A DNA stretch of 64,000 bases from Bog-756 sp963696495 (GCA_963696495.1 CAVOKJ010000002.1:682001-746000); one strand, 5' to 3'. Counted from the first letter of the stretch, positions 43,024 through 53,770 are shown. Notes: a model not told the origin generated them from the sequence alone. A program made the numbers and translations.

Positions 43024-43130
43024 CAAAGATGCACTCCTCCGTCAAATAATGGATCCGGACTGCGCACTGGCGCGGCATCGGCTGGGCAGCCGCCGAATAC
43101 GCACTCCACTGTACGCGGCTTGTCCCCTTC

Positions 43131-43159
43131 AGGGTACGGGAATCAGGAGGTGGGCACAA
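43131..43159 (-). promoter_or_regulatory. Candidate promoter of the mreBCD-pbp2 run
   Basis: On the minus strand, TTGTGC (43154-43159) and TACCCT (43131-43136) are 17 bp apart, about 108 bp upstream of the mreB ATG. This is the best vegetative-type promoter pair in the gap 43024-43199. Confidence 0.5.
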
Positions 43160-43199
43160 GGTCGGCCCCGGTCCCGGGCCGGGCCGGGCCGGTGGCGGG

Positions 43200-43610
43200 T
43201 CAGGCCAGTCCAGGAAAGAAGATCCCGATCTCCCGAACGGCCGATTCCGGCGAATCCGAGCCGTGGATGACGTTCTCGCCCATCTCGATGGCCAGGTCGC
43301 CCCGGATGGTGCCGGGAGCGGCCTCGGCGGGGTTGGTGGCACCCATCATCGTCCGCAGGACCTTGTGGACGCCCTCGGGCCCCTCCACCACCATGACCAG
43401 CACCGGCGACCGGGTGATGAAGACGACCAGGTCGTCGAAGAACGGCTTGCCCGCGTGCTCGGCGTAGTGGACCTCGGCCACCTCGCTGGTGATGGTCCGC
43501 AGCTCGGCGGCGACCAGCCGGAGTCCCCTCCGCTCGATGCGGCTGATGACCTCCCCGACGAGGCCCCGCTCGACGGCGTCCGGCTTGCAGATGACCAGAG
43601 TGCGTTCCAC
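43200..43610 (-). CDS. ndk: Nucleoside diphosphate kinase
   Basis: 136 residues. 'MERTLVICKPDAVERGLVGE' starts the protein; the phosphorylated H116 is in 'GENVIHGSDSPESA'. It balances NTP pools. GTG start at 43610, with TAGCCT 9 nt upstream. Its place between folC and mreB is typical in actinobacteria. Confidence 0.97.
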   Translation of the reverse strand: MERTLVICKPDAVERGLVGEVISRIERRGLRLVAAELRTITSEVAEVHYAEHAGKPFFDDLVVFITRSPVLVMVVEGPEGVHKVLRTMMGATNPAEAAPGTIRGDLAIEMGENVIHGSDSPESAVREIGIFFPGLA

Positions 43611-43699
43611 GAGCGAGGCAGGCTAGCCGACCACCCCTGCCCTGTCAGACCGCCAGGAGGTTCGGAACCGCCACGAGGGAGCGGTCCGGACCGGTCCCC

Positions 43700-45067
43700 T
43701 CAGGCCGCGCCGTGGACGAGCAGCCGCCGGGCGTCGGCCACCACGTACAGCGAGCCGCACACCACCACGCGGTCGTCCTCACCGGCGCGTCGGAGGGCCA
43801 ACGCCACCGCCTCGGAGGGAGATCCGGCCACGACGGCGTCCATGCCCAACCCGAGTGCCGCCTCGGCCACCACCTCGGCGGACAGTGCCCTCGGCGAGTC
43901 GGGGGCACAGGCGACCACCGAACGGATGCCGGCGGTCAGGAGCGCGTCCAGCATCGCCACCGGGTCGCGACCCGAGAGCATGCCCACCACGGCCTGGGCC
44001 TCGCCTTCGACGGCGAACTCCTCGATGAGCGATCGGGCCAGCACGATCATGCCGGCCACGTTGTGGGCCCCGTCGACCACGACGAGCGGACGGCGGCCGA
44101 CCACTTCGAGCCGGCCGGGGACCCTGACGGCGGCGAACGCCTCTTCGACCACGTCCTCGTGGAGGGCCGCACCGAAGAACGCCTCGACGGCGGCCAGGGC
44201 ACACGAGGCGTTCTCCCCCTGGTGGGCACCGTGGAGGGGAACCAGGAGCTCGCCGTAGCGGGCATCGGGTGTCCGCACGTCGATCAGCCGGCCGCCGACC
44301 GCCAGCCGGTTGGCGGTGCACTCGAAGTCCGAGCCCCGGACCCAGACCTCGGAGGCGCCGGCGGCCTGCGCCGCCTGGCGGAGCTGACGGACCAGGGTGG
44401 GGTCGGTCTCCCCGATCACCACCCGGCTCCCCGACTTGAAGATGCCGGACTTGTCTCGGGCGATGTCCTCCAACGTGGGGCCGAGGACTTCGGTGTGGTC
44501 GAAGCTCACATTGGTGATGACGGCGACCTCACCGTCGACCACGTTGGTGCAGTCCCACCTCCCACCGAGTCCGACCTCCACCACGGCCACGTCCACCGCC
44601 TCGTCGGCGAACCAGGTGAGGGCGGCCGCCGTCAGCAGCTCGAACCGGGTGGGGGGATCCTCCATCATCGGCTCCAGCCGAGCCAGTGACTCCAGGACCT
44701 CGACGAACGCACCGTCGTCGATCGGCTCGCCGTTGCGGGCGATGCGCTCGTTGACCCGGCTGAGGTTGGGGCTGGTGTAGGTGCCCACGGTCAGGCCACG
44801 GGCTCCGAACAGCGCGGTCACCATCGCCGCCGTCGATCCCTTGCCGTTCGTTCCGGTGATGTGCACCGCCGGATAGGCGTGCTGGGGGTCGCCGAGCAGC
44901 CGCGTCAGGTCGCGGATGCGGTCGAGCGTGGGCAGTGCCCGACGTGACGGCATGGACGACTCGAAGTCGATGTGGCCGTCCAGCCACGCCAGTGCCTCGT
45001 CGAGGTCGTCGAAGGTCACGGGCGCAGGCGGGGATGGAGTCCGGCCCGCCGCAGCGCTCCGGCGCAA
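43700..45067 (-). CDS. folC: Folylpolyglutamate/dihydrofolate synthase
   Basis: Adds glutamates to folates (and may make dihydrofolate); Mur-ligase fold. 455 residues from the TTG at 45067, which has GAAGG 9 nt upstream. The GTG at 45019 (VTFDDLDEALAWL) gives the more typical 439-residue protein and cannot be excluded. The P-loop is 'HITGTNGKGSTAAMVTALF', followed by 'VAVVEVGLGGRWDCTNVV', 'DHTEVLGPTLEDIARDKSGI' and 'VPGRLEVVGRRPLVVVDGAH'. It starts 16 bp after the clpX stop. Confidence 0.94.
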   Translation of the reverse strand: MRRSAAAGRTPSPPAPVTFDDLDEALAWLDGHIDFESSMPSRRALPTLDRIRDLTRLLGDPQHAYPAVHITGTNGKGSTAAMVTALFGARGLTVGTYTSPNLSRVNERIARNGEPIDDGAFVEVLESLARLEPMMEDPPTRFELLTAAALTWFADEAVDVAVVEVGLGGRWDCTNVVDGEVAVITNVSFDHTEVLGPTLEDIARDKSGIFKSGSRVVIGETDPTLVRQLRQAAQAAGASEVWVRGSDFECTANRLAVGGRLIDVRTPDARYGELLVPLHGAHQGENASCALAAVEAFFGAALHEDVVEEAFAAVRVPGRLEVVGRRPLVVVDGAHNVAGMIVLARSLIEEFAVEGEAQAVVGMLSGRDPVAMLDALLTAGIRSVVACAPDSPRALSAEVVAEAALGLGMDAVVAGSPSEAVALALRRAGEDDRVVVCGSLYVVADARRLLVHGAA

Positions 45068-45083
45068 CGGGGCAGGCCTTCGC

Positions 45084-46367
45084 TCAGGAAGCGGCCCTAC
45101 GGCTCCGCGCCGACTTGGCCGGCGGGCTGTTGAGGGGGACGAGCGTCGGATGGACCTTGTCGAGTACCACCGCCCTGTCCACGACGCACTTGGAGATGTC
45201 GGTGCGGCTCGGGAGGTCGTACATCACCTCGAGCAGCACCTCTTCGAGAATGGCCCGCAGGCCGCGGGCCCCGGTTCCGCGCAGCAGGGCCTGCTCGGCC
45301 ACCGCCTCGAGCGCGTCGTCGGTCAGCTCCAGCTCGATGTGGTCGAGTTCGAAGGTCCGCTTGTACTGCCGGGTGAGTGCGTTCTTCGGCTCGACCAGAA
45401 TGCGGATGAGCGCCTCCTTGTAGAGATGGGAGACGGCGCCGACCACCGGCAGGCGACCGATGAACTCGGGGATCAGTCCGAACTTCATGAGGTCCTCGGG
45501 GAGCACGTGGCGCAGCAACTCCGAATCGTCCCGCTCGGTCGCCTTTCGCACCTCGGCGCGGAAGCCCATCCCCTTCCGGCCGATCCGGTTCTCGATGATC
45601 GAGTCGACCCCGGCGAAGGCACCCCCGCAGATGAACAGGATGTTGGTGGTGTCGATCTGGATGAACTCCTGATGGGGGTGCTTCCGGCCGCCTTGCGGCG
45701 GCACCGACGCCGTGGTGCCCTCGAGGATCTTCAACAGCGCCTGCTGCACGCCCTCGCCGGAGACGTCGCGGGTGATGGACGGGTTCTCCGACTTCCTGGC
45801 GATCTTGTCGATCTCGTCGATGTAGATGATCCCGGTCTCCGCCCGCTTCACGTCGTAGTCGGCGGCCTGGATCAGTTTCAGCAGGATGTTCTCGACGTCC
45901 TCACCGACATAGCCGGCCTCGGTCAGGGCGGTGGCGTCGGCGATGGCGAACGGCACGTTGAGCATCCGGGCGAGCGTCTGGGCCAGCAGCGTCTTCCCGC
46001 AACCGGTGGGCCCGAGCAACAGGATGTTCGACTTGGCCAATTCGACGTCGTTGTCGTGAGGGGCGTTGCTCCCGGCCTGGACCCGTTTGTAGTGGTTGTA
46101 CACGGCGACGGACAGGATCTTCTTGGCGTACTCCTGACCGATCACGTAGTCGTTCAGGAACTCGTAGATCTCCTTGGGCTTCGGGAGCTCCTCGAAGGAC
46201 AGCTCGGTGGTGTCGGCGAGCTCCTCGGCGATGATGTCGTTGCAGAGCTCGATGCACTCGTCGCAGATGTACACACCGGGCCCGGCGATCAACTTCTTGA
46301 CCTGCTTCTGCGACTTCCCGCAGAAGCTGCACTTCACCAGGTCGCCACCGTCTCCGAACTTCGCCAC
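45084..46367 (-). CDS. clpX: ATP-dependent Clp protease ATPase subunit ClpX
   Basis: AAA+ unfoldase that feeds ClpP; 427 residues. The N-terminal zinc domain has CSFC and CDEC ('KCSFCGKSQKQVKKLIAGPG', 'YICDECIELC'). Walker A is 'LLLGPTGCGKTLLAQTLA', Walker B 'TGIIYIDEIDKIARKSENPS', and the pore loop is 'EAGYVGED'. The ClpP-contact loop is 'NRIGRKGMGF' where IGF is usual. GTG start with GAGGAA upstream. The 208-bp gap to clpP (46368-46575) may hold its promoter. Confidence 0.96.
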   Translation of the reverse strand: MAKFGDGGDLVKCSFCGKSQKQVKKLIAGPGVYICDECIELCNDIIAEELADTTELSFEELPKPKEIYEFLNDYVIGQEYAKKILSVAVYNHYKRVQAGSNAPHDNDVELAKSNILLLGPTGCGKTLLAQTLARMLNVPFAIADATALTEAGYVGEDVENILLKLIQAADYDVKRAETGIIYIDEIDKIARKSENPSITRDVSGEGVQQALLKILEGTTASVPPQGGRKHPHQEFIQIDTTNILFICGGAFAGVDSIIENRIGRKGMGFRAEVRKATERDDSELLRHVLPEDLMKFGLIPEFIGRLPVVGAVSHLYKEALIRILVEPKNALTRQYKRTFELDHIELELTDDALEAVAEQALLRGTGARGLRAILEEVLLEVMYDLPSRTDISKCVVDRAVVLDKVHPTLVPLNSPPAKSARSRRAAS

Positions 46368-46575
46368 GTCGGTTCCTCTTGTCCTTCTGTCAGTGGTCGC
46401 TGTTGCTCATCCGTGCGTGCTGCCGGCCTGCCCGGGTCGGCCTCGCTGGGCCGGCTCCGGCGTGTTGCTCCCCGAATCCCTGCTGGTACACCTTCCCCAC
46501 CCCCCGACAGGACCTCTGCCCATCGCTGGGGTCAGGACCACAACCCTAGCGTCTGGGACGATGCCGAACGACGGA

Positions 46576-47202
<627 letters not shown>

Positions 47203-47225
47203 GTCCCTGGTTCCCTCCGTAGCGC

Positions 47226-48566
47226 TCACTCCGAGTCCTCCTCGCCCTGGTTCACCAGGAGTTCGTCCCGTGACACGGGCTTCCCGTCCTCGTCGACCAG
47301 CTCGACGTTGTCGATCAGCCAGCGCATGGCCTTCGCCTTGCGCCGATCCGAGCGTACCGCCGCGAGCCGCCCCGCCCGTTCCAGCTGGTCGCGGACCTCG
47401 TCGGCACCCATCTCCAGACGCTCCCCCATCGCGGCCAGCTCCTCGTCGAGCTCCTCGTCGCTGACCTGGACGTCCTCTTCCTCCACCAGGGACCGGAGGG
47501 CCAGATCGAGCTTGACGCTCTGGAGGGCTCCGGCCCGCAGCTCGGCCACGAACTCCTCCTCGGAACGACCGGTGGCGCCGAGGAACTGGCCGAGGTTCAT
47601 GCCCTGGCTGTCGAGGCGGTGGTTGAGGTCGTGGATCCGCTCGCGCAGCTCCTCGAGGACCAGCTGCTCGGGGATCTCCTCGGTGACCAACTCGACGAGC
47701 GCATCGGCCGTCTTCTGCTGCAGGGCCATCTGGGCCTGGACGACGTGACGCTTGTGCAGCTGCTCGGTGAGGTCGGCCACGAGCTCGTCGGCCGTCTCGA
47801 ACTCCGACGCCTCTGCCGCCCACTCATCGGTCACGTCGGGAAGCACCAGCTCCTTGACGTCCTTGACGAGGACCCGGAAGGAGACGGTCTGGTCGAGTGC
47901 CTCGAGCGTGGCGTCGAATGCCAGGATGTCACCGGTCTTCGCCCCGCGGAGCTGGTCGTCGAGCTCGGGGACCACCGTGCCGCTGCCCACCTCGTAGAGG
48001 AAGTCCTCGGCGTCGAGGTCGCTGTCGTCGCCTCCGGCCTCGCCGCGGGTGCCGTGGATGTCGATGGTGACCTGGTCGCCGTCGCGGGCCGGCCTCGCCA
48101 CCTCCACCAACTCGCCCGATGTCGCCCGGAGTCGGTCGACCTGGGCGGTGACCTCCTCGTCCGGCACGTCGAGGACGGGAAGGGTCACCACCAGACCCTG
48201 ATAGCCGGGGATGGCCACCGTCGGGCGAACCATCACCACGGCTTCGAACGAGACCGGTCCCGACTCGTCACCGGACGTGATGTCGATGTCGGGTTGGTCG
48301 ATGGGATCGACCTCGGTGTCGGTCACCGCCCGCGCGTAGAAGTCGGGGAGTGCCTCGCGCAGGGCCTCGCCGCGGAGGGCCACCGGTCCACCCATGCGGG
48401 CCTCGAGCACCCGGCGCGGGACCTTTCCCGGTCGGAATCCGGGCACCCTGACCTCACGGGACAGCCGCCGCATCACCTCGTTGAGGGCCTCGTCCATCTC
48501 CGATTCGTCGATCTCGACCGAGAGACGGACCTTGTTGCCCTCCTCGGGCTCAGCTGTTGCACGCAT
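47226..48566 (-). CDS. tig: Trigger factor
   Basis: Ribosome-bound chaperone and peptidyl-prolyl isomerase; 446 residues. The ribosome-binding signature is 'REVRVPGFRPGKVPRRVLEA'. The PPIase (FKBP) domain spans ~150-235 (GDQVTIDIHGTRGEA), and the C-terminal helical chaperone domain follows. The tail is very acidic. tig-clpP-clpX is the standard order. A TACACT box lies 11 nt upstream. Confidence 0.96.
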   Translation of the reverse strand: MRATAEPEEGNKVRLSVEIDESEMDEALNEVMRRLSREVRVPGFRPGKVPRRVLEARMGGPVALRGEALREALPDFYARAVTDTEVDPIDQPDIDITSGDESGPVSFEAVVMVRPTVAIPGYQGLVVTLPVLDVPDEEVTAQVDRLRATSGELVEVARPARDGDQVTIDIHGTRGEAGGDDSDLDAEDFLYEVGSGTVVPELDDQLRGAKTGDILAFDATLEALDQTVSFRVLVKDVKELVLPDVTDEWAAEASEFETADELVADLTEQLHKRHVVQAQMALQQKTADALVELVTEEIPEQLVLEELRERIHDLNHRLDSQGMNLGQFLGATGRSEEEFVAELRAGALQSVKLDLALRSLVEEEDVQVSDEELDEELAAMGERLEMGADEVRDQLERAGRLAAVRSDRRKAKAMRWLIDNVELVDEDGKPVSRDELLVNQGEEDSE

Positions 48567-48610
48567 ACGAATAGGTGAGTGTACTGGCCCCCGGGCTCCC
48601 GACTTTTCGC

Positions 48611-48665
48611 CCCGGCGGCCCGCCGGGGAAATGCCCGATCAGCCCGGCCGAGCCCTTCGGCCGGG
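48611..48665 (-). terminator. Pair of GC-rich hairpins after the maleylpyruvate isomerase-like gene
   Basis: Two strong inverted repeats: CCCGGCCGA/TCGGCCGGG (48643-48651 with 48657-48665), and CCCGGCGG/CCGCCGGG centred near 48619. Neither has a T-tract. They lie in the 108-bp gap between this gene and tig and may end its transcript. Confidence 0.4.
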
Positions 48666-48674
48666 GGCCGGCGA

Positions 48675-49505
48675 TCAGGTCATGAACGCCATGGACCCGA
48701 GCACCCGGTGGCCGAGCGCCTGGTCGCCGTCCACGACGACCTGCCCCGACGGGACGGCCTGCGAAGGATCCGCTCGGCCGAGGGCGAGCCTCCAGAAGGT
48801 CTCCTGGTCCATCGCCAACGTGACGACGGGCACCGACCCCTCCGACGGCGGCACGAGCGATGCCCGGCCGGCCACCATGGCGACGAGCACCTGGCGACCC
48901 AGCGGGCCGGACACGGCGAACAACACCCGGGTGCCCTCGGGCGGACGCACCCGCTTGCCGACCACATACGGCATGGTCCCCTCGCACCGGTCCAGCACGA
49001 TCGACTCGCCTGCGCCGTTCCGACCACCGGGCCGGTCGAGGGCCCTGCGGATGTCCTGCTCGTGGGCCCAACTGTCGAGCACGCGGCTCTCCATGAAGTG
49101 GCGGTACTCCTGCTCGCCCAGCGGGCTCCATCCCACTCGGTCGAAGTCCTGCTCCCCCATCGAGGCCAGGGCGTCACCCCTCCGGCCTGTCACCTCGACG
49201 AACTCCGCCAGCACGGCATCGCCCGGCACCGGTCGCCGGGAGTCGACCCACGCCTCGTTGATGCGGCCGAATTCGTTCACGACGTGGTCCGGGGGGTCGA
49301 CCAGGTCCGGGGGTGCCGGGTCGCCGAGGAGCATCCGCTCGATGCCGATCAGGTGGGAGACCTGGTCCTTCACCGTCCAGCCGGGGCAGTCGGTCGCCAG
49401 CTCCCACTGGGCGTCGCCCAGGTCGGCGCACGCGGCGACGATCGAGCCCCACACCTCGGCCAGCTGTGCCACCACCGGCTCGGCGTGCCCTGACGGTGTT
49501 CCCAT
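48675..49505 (-). CDS. Maleylpyruvate isomerase family (MDMPI, mycothiol-dependent type) protein
   Basis: 276 residues with the DinB-like MDMPI_N fold. 'DCPGWTVKDQVSHLIGIERM' and 'SWAHEQDIRRALDRPGG' carry the histidine and acidic residues that bind metal in the family. The C-terminal half is the SCP2-like MDMPI_C part (QALGHRVLGSMAFMT end). Known members use mycothiol, the actinobacterial thiol, but most family members have no defined substrate. The ATG at 49505 (MGTPSGHAEPVVAQL) was chosen over an Arg-rich upstream extension. 17 bp after the glutathione peroxidase gene. Confidence 0.85.
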   Translation of the reverse strand: MGTPSGHAEPVVAQLAEVWGSIVAACADLGDAQWELATDCPGWTVKDQVSHLIGIERMLLGDPAPPDLVDPPDHVVNEFGRINEAWVDSRRPVPGDAVLAEFVEVTGRRGDALASMGEQDFDRVGWSPLGEQEYRHFMESRVLDSWAHEQDIRRALDRPGGRNGAGESIVLDRCEGTMPYVVGKRVRPPEGTRVLFAVSGPLGRQVLVAMVAGRASLVPPSEGSVPVVTLAMDQETFWRLALGRADPSQAVPSGQVVVDGDQALGHRVLGSMAFMT

Positions 49506-49522
49506 CCGCGGCCGCGCCCGGC

Positions 49523-50011
49523 TCAGCCCGGGAGGTTGGCCTCGATGGCGTCCACCACCTCGGGAGCCTCGGGGTCCACCATCGGACGGAACCGCTGCAC
49601 GATCTCGCCGGACGGCGCGATGAGGAACTTCTCGAAGTTCCACTGGATGTCACCGGCCTCCCCCTCGCCGTCGGGAAACGCGGTCAACGTCTCGTACACG
49701 GGGTTGCGACCCTCACCGTTCACCTCGATCTTCTCGAACATCGGGAAGCTGACGCCGTAGGTCGCGGAGCAGAAGGTGGCGATCTCCTCGGGTGACCCCG
49801 GCTCTTGTCCACCGAACTGGTTGCACGGGAAGCCGATGACGCTGAAGCCCTTGTCGCCGTACGTCTTCTGGAGTCTCTCCAGGCCCTCGTACTGGGGTGT
49901 GAGCCCGCATTTGGATGCCACGTTGACCACCAGCAGCGCCTTGCCCCGGTAGTCCCCGAGTGATGCCGGATCGCCGTCCAGATTGTGCAGTTGCTGATCG
50001 TAGATACTCAT
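49523..50011 (-). CDS. Glutathione peroxidase family protein (thioredoxin-fold peroxidase)
   Basis: 162 residues. 'LLVVNVASKCGLTPQYEGLE' carries the peroxidatic Cys in place of selenocysteine. 'GFPCNQFGGQEPGSPEEI' has the second Cys and catalytic Gln, and 'IQWNFEKFLI' the Trp and Asn. Cys-type members without the glutathione-binding loops generally use thioredoxin. The ATG at 50011 follows TACACT by 6 nt, which excludes the long upstream in-frame extension. Confidence 0.93.
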   Translation of the reverse strand: MSIYDQQLHNLDGDPASLGDYRGKALLVVNVASKCGLTPQYEGLERLQKTYGDKGFSVIGFPCNQFGGQEPGSPEEIATFCSATYGVSFPMFEKIEVNGEGRNPVYETLTAFPDGEGEAGDIQWNFEKFLIAPSGEIVQRFRPMVDPEAPEVVDAIEANLPG

Positions 50012-50017
50012 GTCGAC

Positions 50018-50023
50018 AGTGTA
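50018..50023 (-). promoter_or_regulatory. Candidate leaderless -10 box for the peroxidase
   Basis: TACACT on the minus strand with a 6-nt spacer to the ATG at 50011. Confidence 0.55.
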
Positions 50024-50209
50024 GGTGGCCGTCGTTCGGGCCGGCCGGCCCACCCCGGGGCCTCCCGCACGCCGGGGCTCGGGTGCGAACCGGGAGGCCG
50101 GAGGGGCCGTCGGCGGGCCGGCTCGGGGCGGTGGGACGGCCTCGAGGCGGCAGGTCCGACGGGCGGTGCGGCGGTAAAGGAATCGTCCCAGCTGGTCGAA
50201 GATACTGAG

Positions 50210-50237
50210 CAGCACTAATTCAGCAGTACTAATTCAG
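50210..50237. repeat. 14-bp direct repeat in the divergent gap before the GGDEF-EAL gene
   Basis: Two adjacent copies, CAGCACTAATTCAG and CAGTACTAATTCAG, differing at one base. They lie 43 bp before the plus-strand start at 50281. AT-rich for this genome; a possible regulator site. Confidence 0.6.
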
Positions 50238-50280
50238 AGGGTGCATCGCGTCAGTGGTGCGAGGGGTTGGATGACGAGCG

Positions 50281-53200
50281 ATGACCGTAGAGGTTGAGCA
50301 GAGGGTCGACCAGGACCGGGACGCGGGTGACGTCTCGGGTGTGGTCGTCACCACACTCCTCGACCTGGTCCAGTCCCGCAAGGGCGACGCGGGCGTGGCC
50401 CAGGTCCTCGCCCTGGCCGGGGAGGACCGCACCTTTGCCACACTGGGCGACACCGGGGCCCGTAGCTCCGTGGATGCGACGGTGGCGCTGCTCAACGCCT
50501 CCGCCCTGGTGACCGGCGACGGCGCCGTGGCGTTGCACATGGGCGAGGAGCTGTTGTTCGTCCCCGACGACACCGGCTTCGTCGACCGGCTGCGAAGGCT
50601 CGGCTCCCCCTACGTGGCGCTGAAGCACATCGGGCCGATCCTCGAGCACTTCGAGACGGTGTCGGTGGCCGTGGCGCTCGAGATCGCCGAGGACCATGCC
50701 CTGATCAAGGTCTCCTCCCGCGACTCGACGAGCCGGCACGCGCACCTGTGCGAGATCACCAGGGGACTGCTGGCCTCCCTCCCCCTGCTCTACGGACTCG
50801 AGCCGGCATTGATGACCGAGATCGAGTGTGGTGCCCGCGGCGGGCGCCACTGTCTCTACGCGCTCAGCTGGGAGGGTCCGGAGGCCGGGCCGGAGCCGGA
50901 GCGGGACGCCGAGCCGGAGCGGGACGCCGAACTGGAGCCGGACCGGGACGCCGGGCCGGAGTGGGATGCCGAGTCGGAGCCGGAGCGGGACGCCGAGCCG
51001 GAGCAGGACGCCGAACGGAGCCGGACCGGGACGCCGGGCCGGAGTGGGATGCCGAGTCGGAGCCGGAGACGGGATCCGAGCCGGAGACGGGATCCGAGCT
51101 CGACGGGTCCCACGAGGATGGCGCCGGTGCGGCACCGTCGTGGTCCGACGCGGATCTGGCCGACCGTCGCCCGGGAGTCGGTGGAGCTTCTGGCGCACGG
51201 ACCCTCGCCGAAGACCGGGAGCCGGCACCTGCGTCGACCGGAGCACCGTCCGGCGAGGTCGCCCCCGTCCCTGCCACAGCGGACCGGTCCGTGGCCGAGC
51301 TGCGGGCCGAGCTCAACCGCATGGGTGTGCTCATCGAAGGCACGTTCGCCACCGCCCTCGAGCTCCTCGGGGACGATGTGGACTCCCTCCTGTCGCAGAT
51401 CGCCGCCAGGGCCGACGCCGTGGTGACCGCCCATCGCTATCTCTTGATGGTGCGGGTCCGGCCCGGGACCCCCATTCAGCTCCACCATCGAGGCCTCGAC
51501 CCGGAGGAGGCCCAGCGCCTGGCGGCCGAGCTGTGGCGTGAACACCCCGACGACGACAACGGATCACGCCTCATCGTCGACATCGCCTCGCCCCGGCGCC
51601 GTTACGGCCGGCTGGCCGAGTTCCTGCCCCCGGGAGCCACCCACCCCCCCTCCGAGAACAAGGTGCTCAACTTCTTCGCCGAGTACGCCGCCACGGCACT
51701 GGACATCTTCGGCGTGCTGCTCGATGCCAAGCGGAGCGACGCCACGGCCCGCACGCTGCTCTCGTTCTCCGAGGCGCTGGCCCGGGTCACCGACGTGACC
51801 GAACTGGTGCAGGTGCTGGCGGACACCGTCCCGGAGGTGACGGAGTGCGAGCAGGCCACGGTCCACCTCTGGGACCGGGACCTGCGCCAGTTGGTCCCCC
51901 GGGCCCGGTCCGCCGGGGACGAACACGTCCACTCCGACCTCGGTGCGATCCTGCCCGTGTCGGGAGCGGGGCAGCCGGCTGTGCCCGACCGAGCGGAATG
52001 GACCGGCACTGATCCGGGCGTGCAGCCGAACGGGAGCAGTCCGGCACCGGGCTCCGGCCACGGATCGGACGCCCCGACGACCATCAGGAGGGACACGCCC
52101 CAGATCGAGCGCATGCTCGAGGAACACGAGGTCATGGTCCTCGACGGCTCGACCGACGACCCACTGGTGCGTGAGCTGCTCGAGCGTTCGGGGATCGCCG
52201 CCGCCATGGTCGCGCCGCTGTTCGCCAACGGGGAGTTCCTCGGCGTCGTGGCGGCGAACTTCGGCCCGGACACCCCGGCCATCACCATCAACGACGCCGA
52301 CCTCCACGAGCGCCTGTCGGGTCTCGCCGACCAGGCCGCCACCCGCCTCCAGAACCTCGAACTGCTGGAGAAGGTGTCGCATCTGGCCTGGCACGACTCC
52401 CTCACCGGTCTGCCCAACCGGCGGCTGTTCGAGGACCGCGTGGGGCAAGAGCTGGTCCGCTCCCGCAGGGTGGGCGAGCCGGTGTGCATGTTCTTCGTCG
52501 ACCTCGACCACTTCAAGACGGTCAACGACACGCTGGGGCACACCGCCGGGGACGACTTGATCCGCCAGGTCGGGCAACGCCTGGTGGAGACCGTCCGGAG
52601 CCAGGACACGGTGGCCCGGGTGGGCGGCGACGAGTTCGCCATCCTCCTGCCCGGTCTGGCCGACCAACTGGCCATCGACCAGCTGGCCCTGCGCTCGCTG
52701 GAGGCGATGAGCAACCTGTTCTTCGTGGCCGGTGACGAGGTGGCCACGTCGGCATCGATCGGGATCGCCATCGCCCCCGACCACGGCGACACCTACGACG
52801 AGCTCCTGAGCCATGCCGACGAGGCCATGTACCGGGCCAAGTCGAGGGGCCGCAACGCCTTCCAGATGTACTCCGGGTCGGTGGTGAACACCATCCACGG
52901 CCGCCAGGCGATCGACGAGCGGTCGCTCTACTCCGATCTGGTCCACGCGCTCGAGCACGACGAGTTCTTCGTGCTCTACCAGCCCTACATCGACCTCCGC
53001 AGCGCCGAGGTGACCGGCGTCGAAGCCCTCATCCGGTGGAACCACCCCACCCTCGGCACCCTCGAGCCCTCGTCGTTCATCTCCCTGGCCGAGCGCAGCG
53101 ACATCATCGTCGCCCTGGACACCTGGGTGCTCGATCAGGCCTGCCGTCAGGCCCGGAAATGGCGCGACCAGGGGCTCCCGCCCTTGCGGCTGTCGGTCAA

Positions 53201-53723
53201 CCTGGCCTCCCGCGACCTCTCCAATCCCGATCTGTTCGACAACATCGACCGGGCACTGTCCGAGACGGGCATCGACCCCACCCTCCTCGAGCTCGAGATC
53301 ACCGAGCGGGTCGTCCTCGACCGATCGGGTCCGGCCAAGGAGAACATCGAACGGCTCCGCCGCCTCGGGGTCCGGTTCACGATCGACGATTTCGGCACCG
53401 GCAACTCGTCGCTCAGTCGCATCGGATCGTTCCCGGTCAGCACGCTCAAGATCGACCAGTCCTTCGTCCAGGTCCTCGGACCCGACGGCGACAACAATTC
53501 GCTGGTGTCGGCCATCATCTCCATGGCCGACCGGCTGGGGCTGGACTGCGTGGCCGAGGGGGTGGAGACCGCGCTGCAGAGCCGGGTGCTCCTCCAGCGC
53601 GGCTGCACGACCGCCCAGGGCTACTTCTTCAGTCCGCCGCTCCCTGCCGAGGACATCGAAGCCATGATGGAGGACATCGCCGCCGGAGATGGCACGATCG
53701 TCCCCGGTGACACCGAAAGCTAG
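50281..53723 (+). CDS. GGDEF-EAL cyclic-di-GMP protein with N-terminal sensor domains, apparent one-base frameshift
   Basis: One gene in two frames. The N-terminus (MTVEVEQRVDQDRDAGDVSG to 'LYALSWEGPEAG') is in one frame; everything after ~51016 is in another. The switch lies in a charged tandem repeat, where the second copy reads GAACGGAG against GAACTGGAG in the first; one added base gives 1147 residues. Order: an N-terminal ~200-residue sensor ending in CGARGGRHC (V4R-like, tentative), a Pro/Glu/Asp/Arg repeat linker, two GAF-like regions, GGDEF with an intact motif at corrected residues 782-786 ('ARVGGDEFAILLPG'), then EAL at 915-917 ('GVEALIRW', 'IDDFGTGNSSLSRI', 'CVAEGVET'). Both catalytic motifs look intact, so synthesis and breakdown of c-di-GMP are both possible. 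No membrane segments. Confidence 0.85.
50923..51068 (+). repeat. 84-bp imperfect tandem repeat with a one-base deletion, in the GGDEF-EAL gene
   Basis: Copy 1 spans 50923-51006 and copy 2 starts at 51007 and matches to about 51068, minus one base near 51016. Shorter 18-bp repeats (GAGCCGGAGCGGGACGCC) precede it. It encodes alternating Pro-Glu, Arg-Asp and Ala-Glu residues. Confidence 0.8.
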
Positions 53724-53750
53724 GCCTTCCCGACCCTCCGGAGCCGCCCC

Positions 53751-53770
53751 GCTTGCTAACTATTGCAAGC
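53751..53770 (+). terminator. Weak hairpin after the GGDEF-EAL gene
   Basis: GCTTGC (53751-53756) pairs with GCAAGC (53765-53770) across an 8-nt AT-rich loop, 28 bp after the stop. No T-run follows; a terminator role is only possible. Confidence 0.3.
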
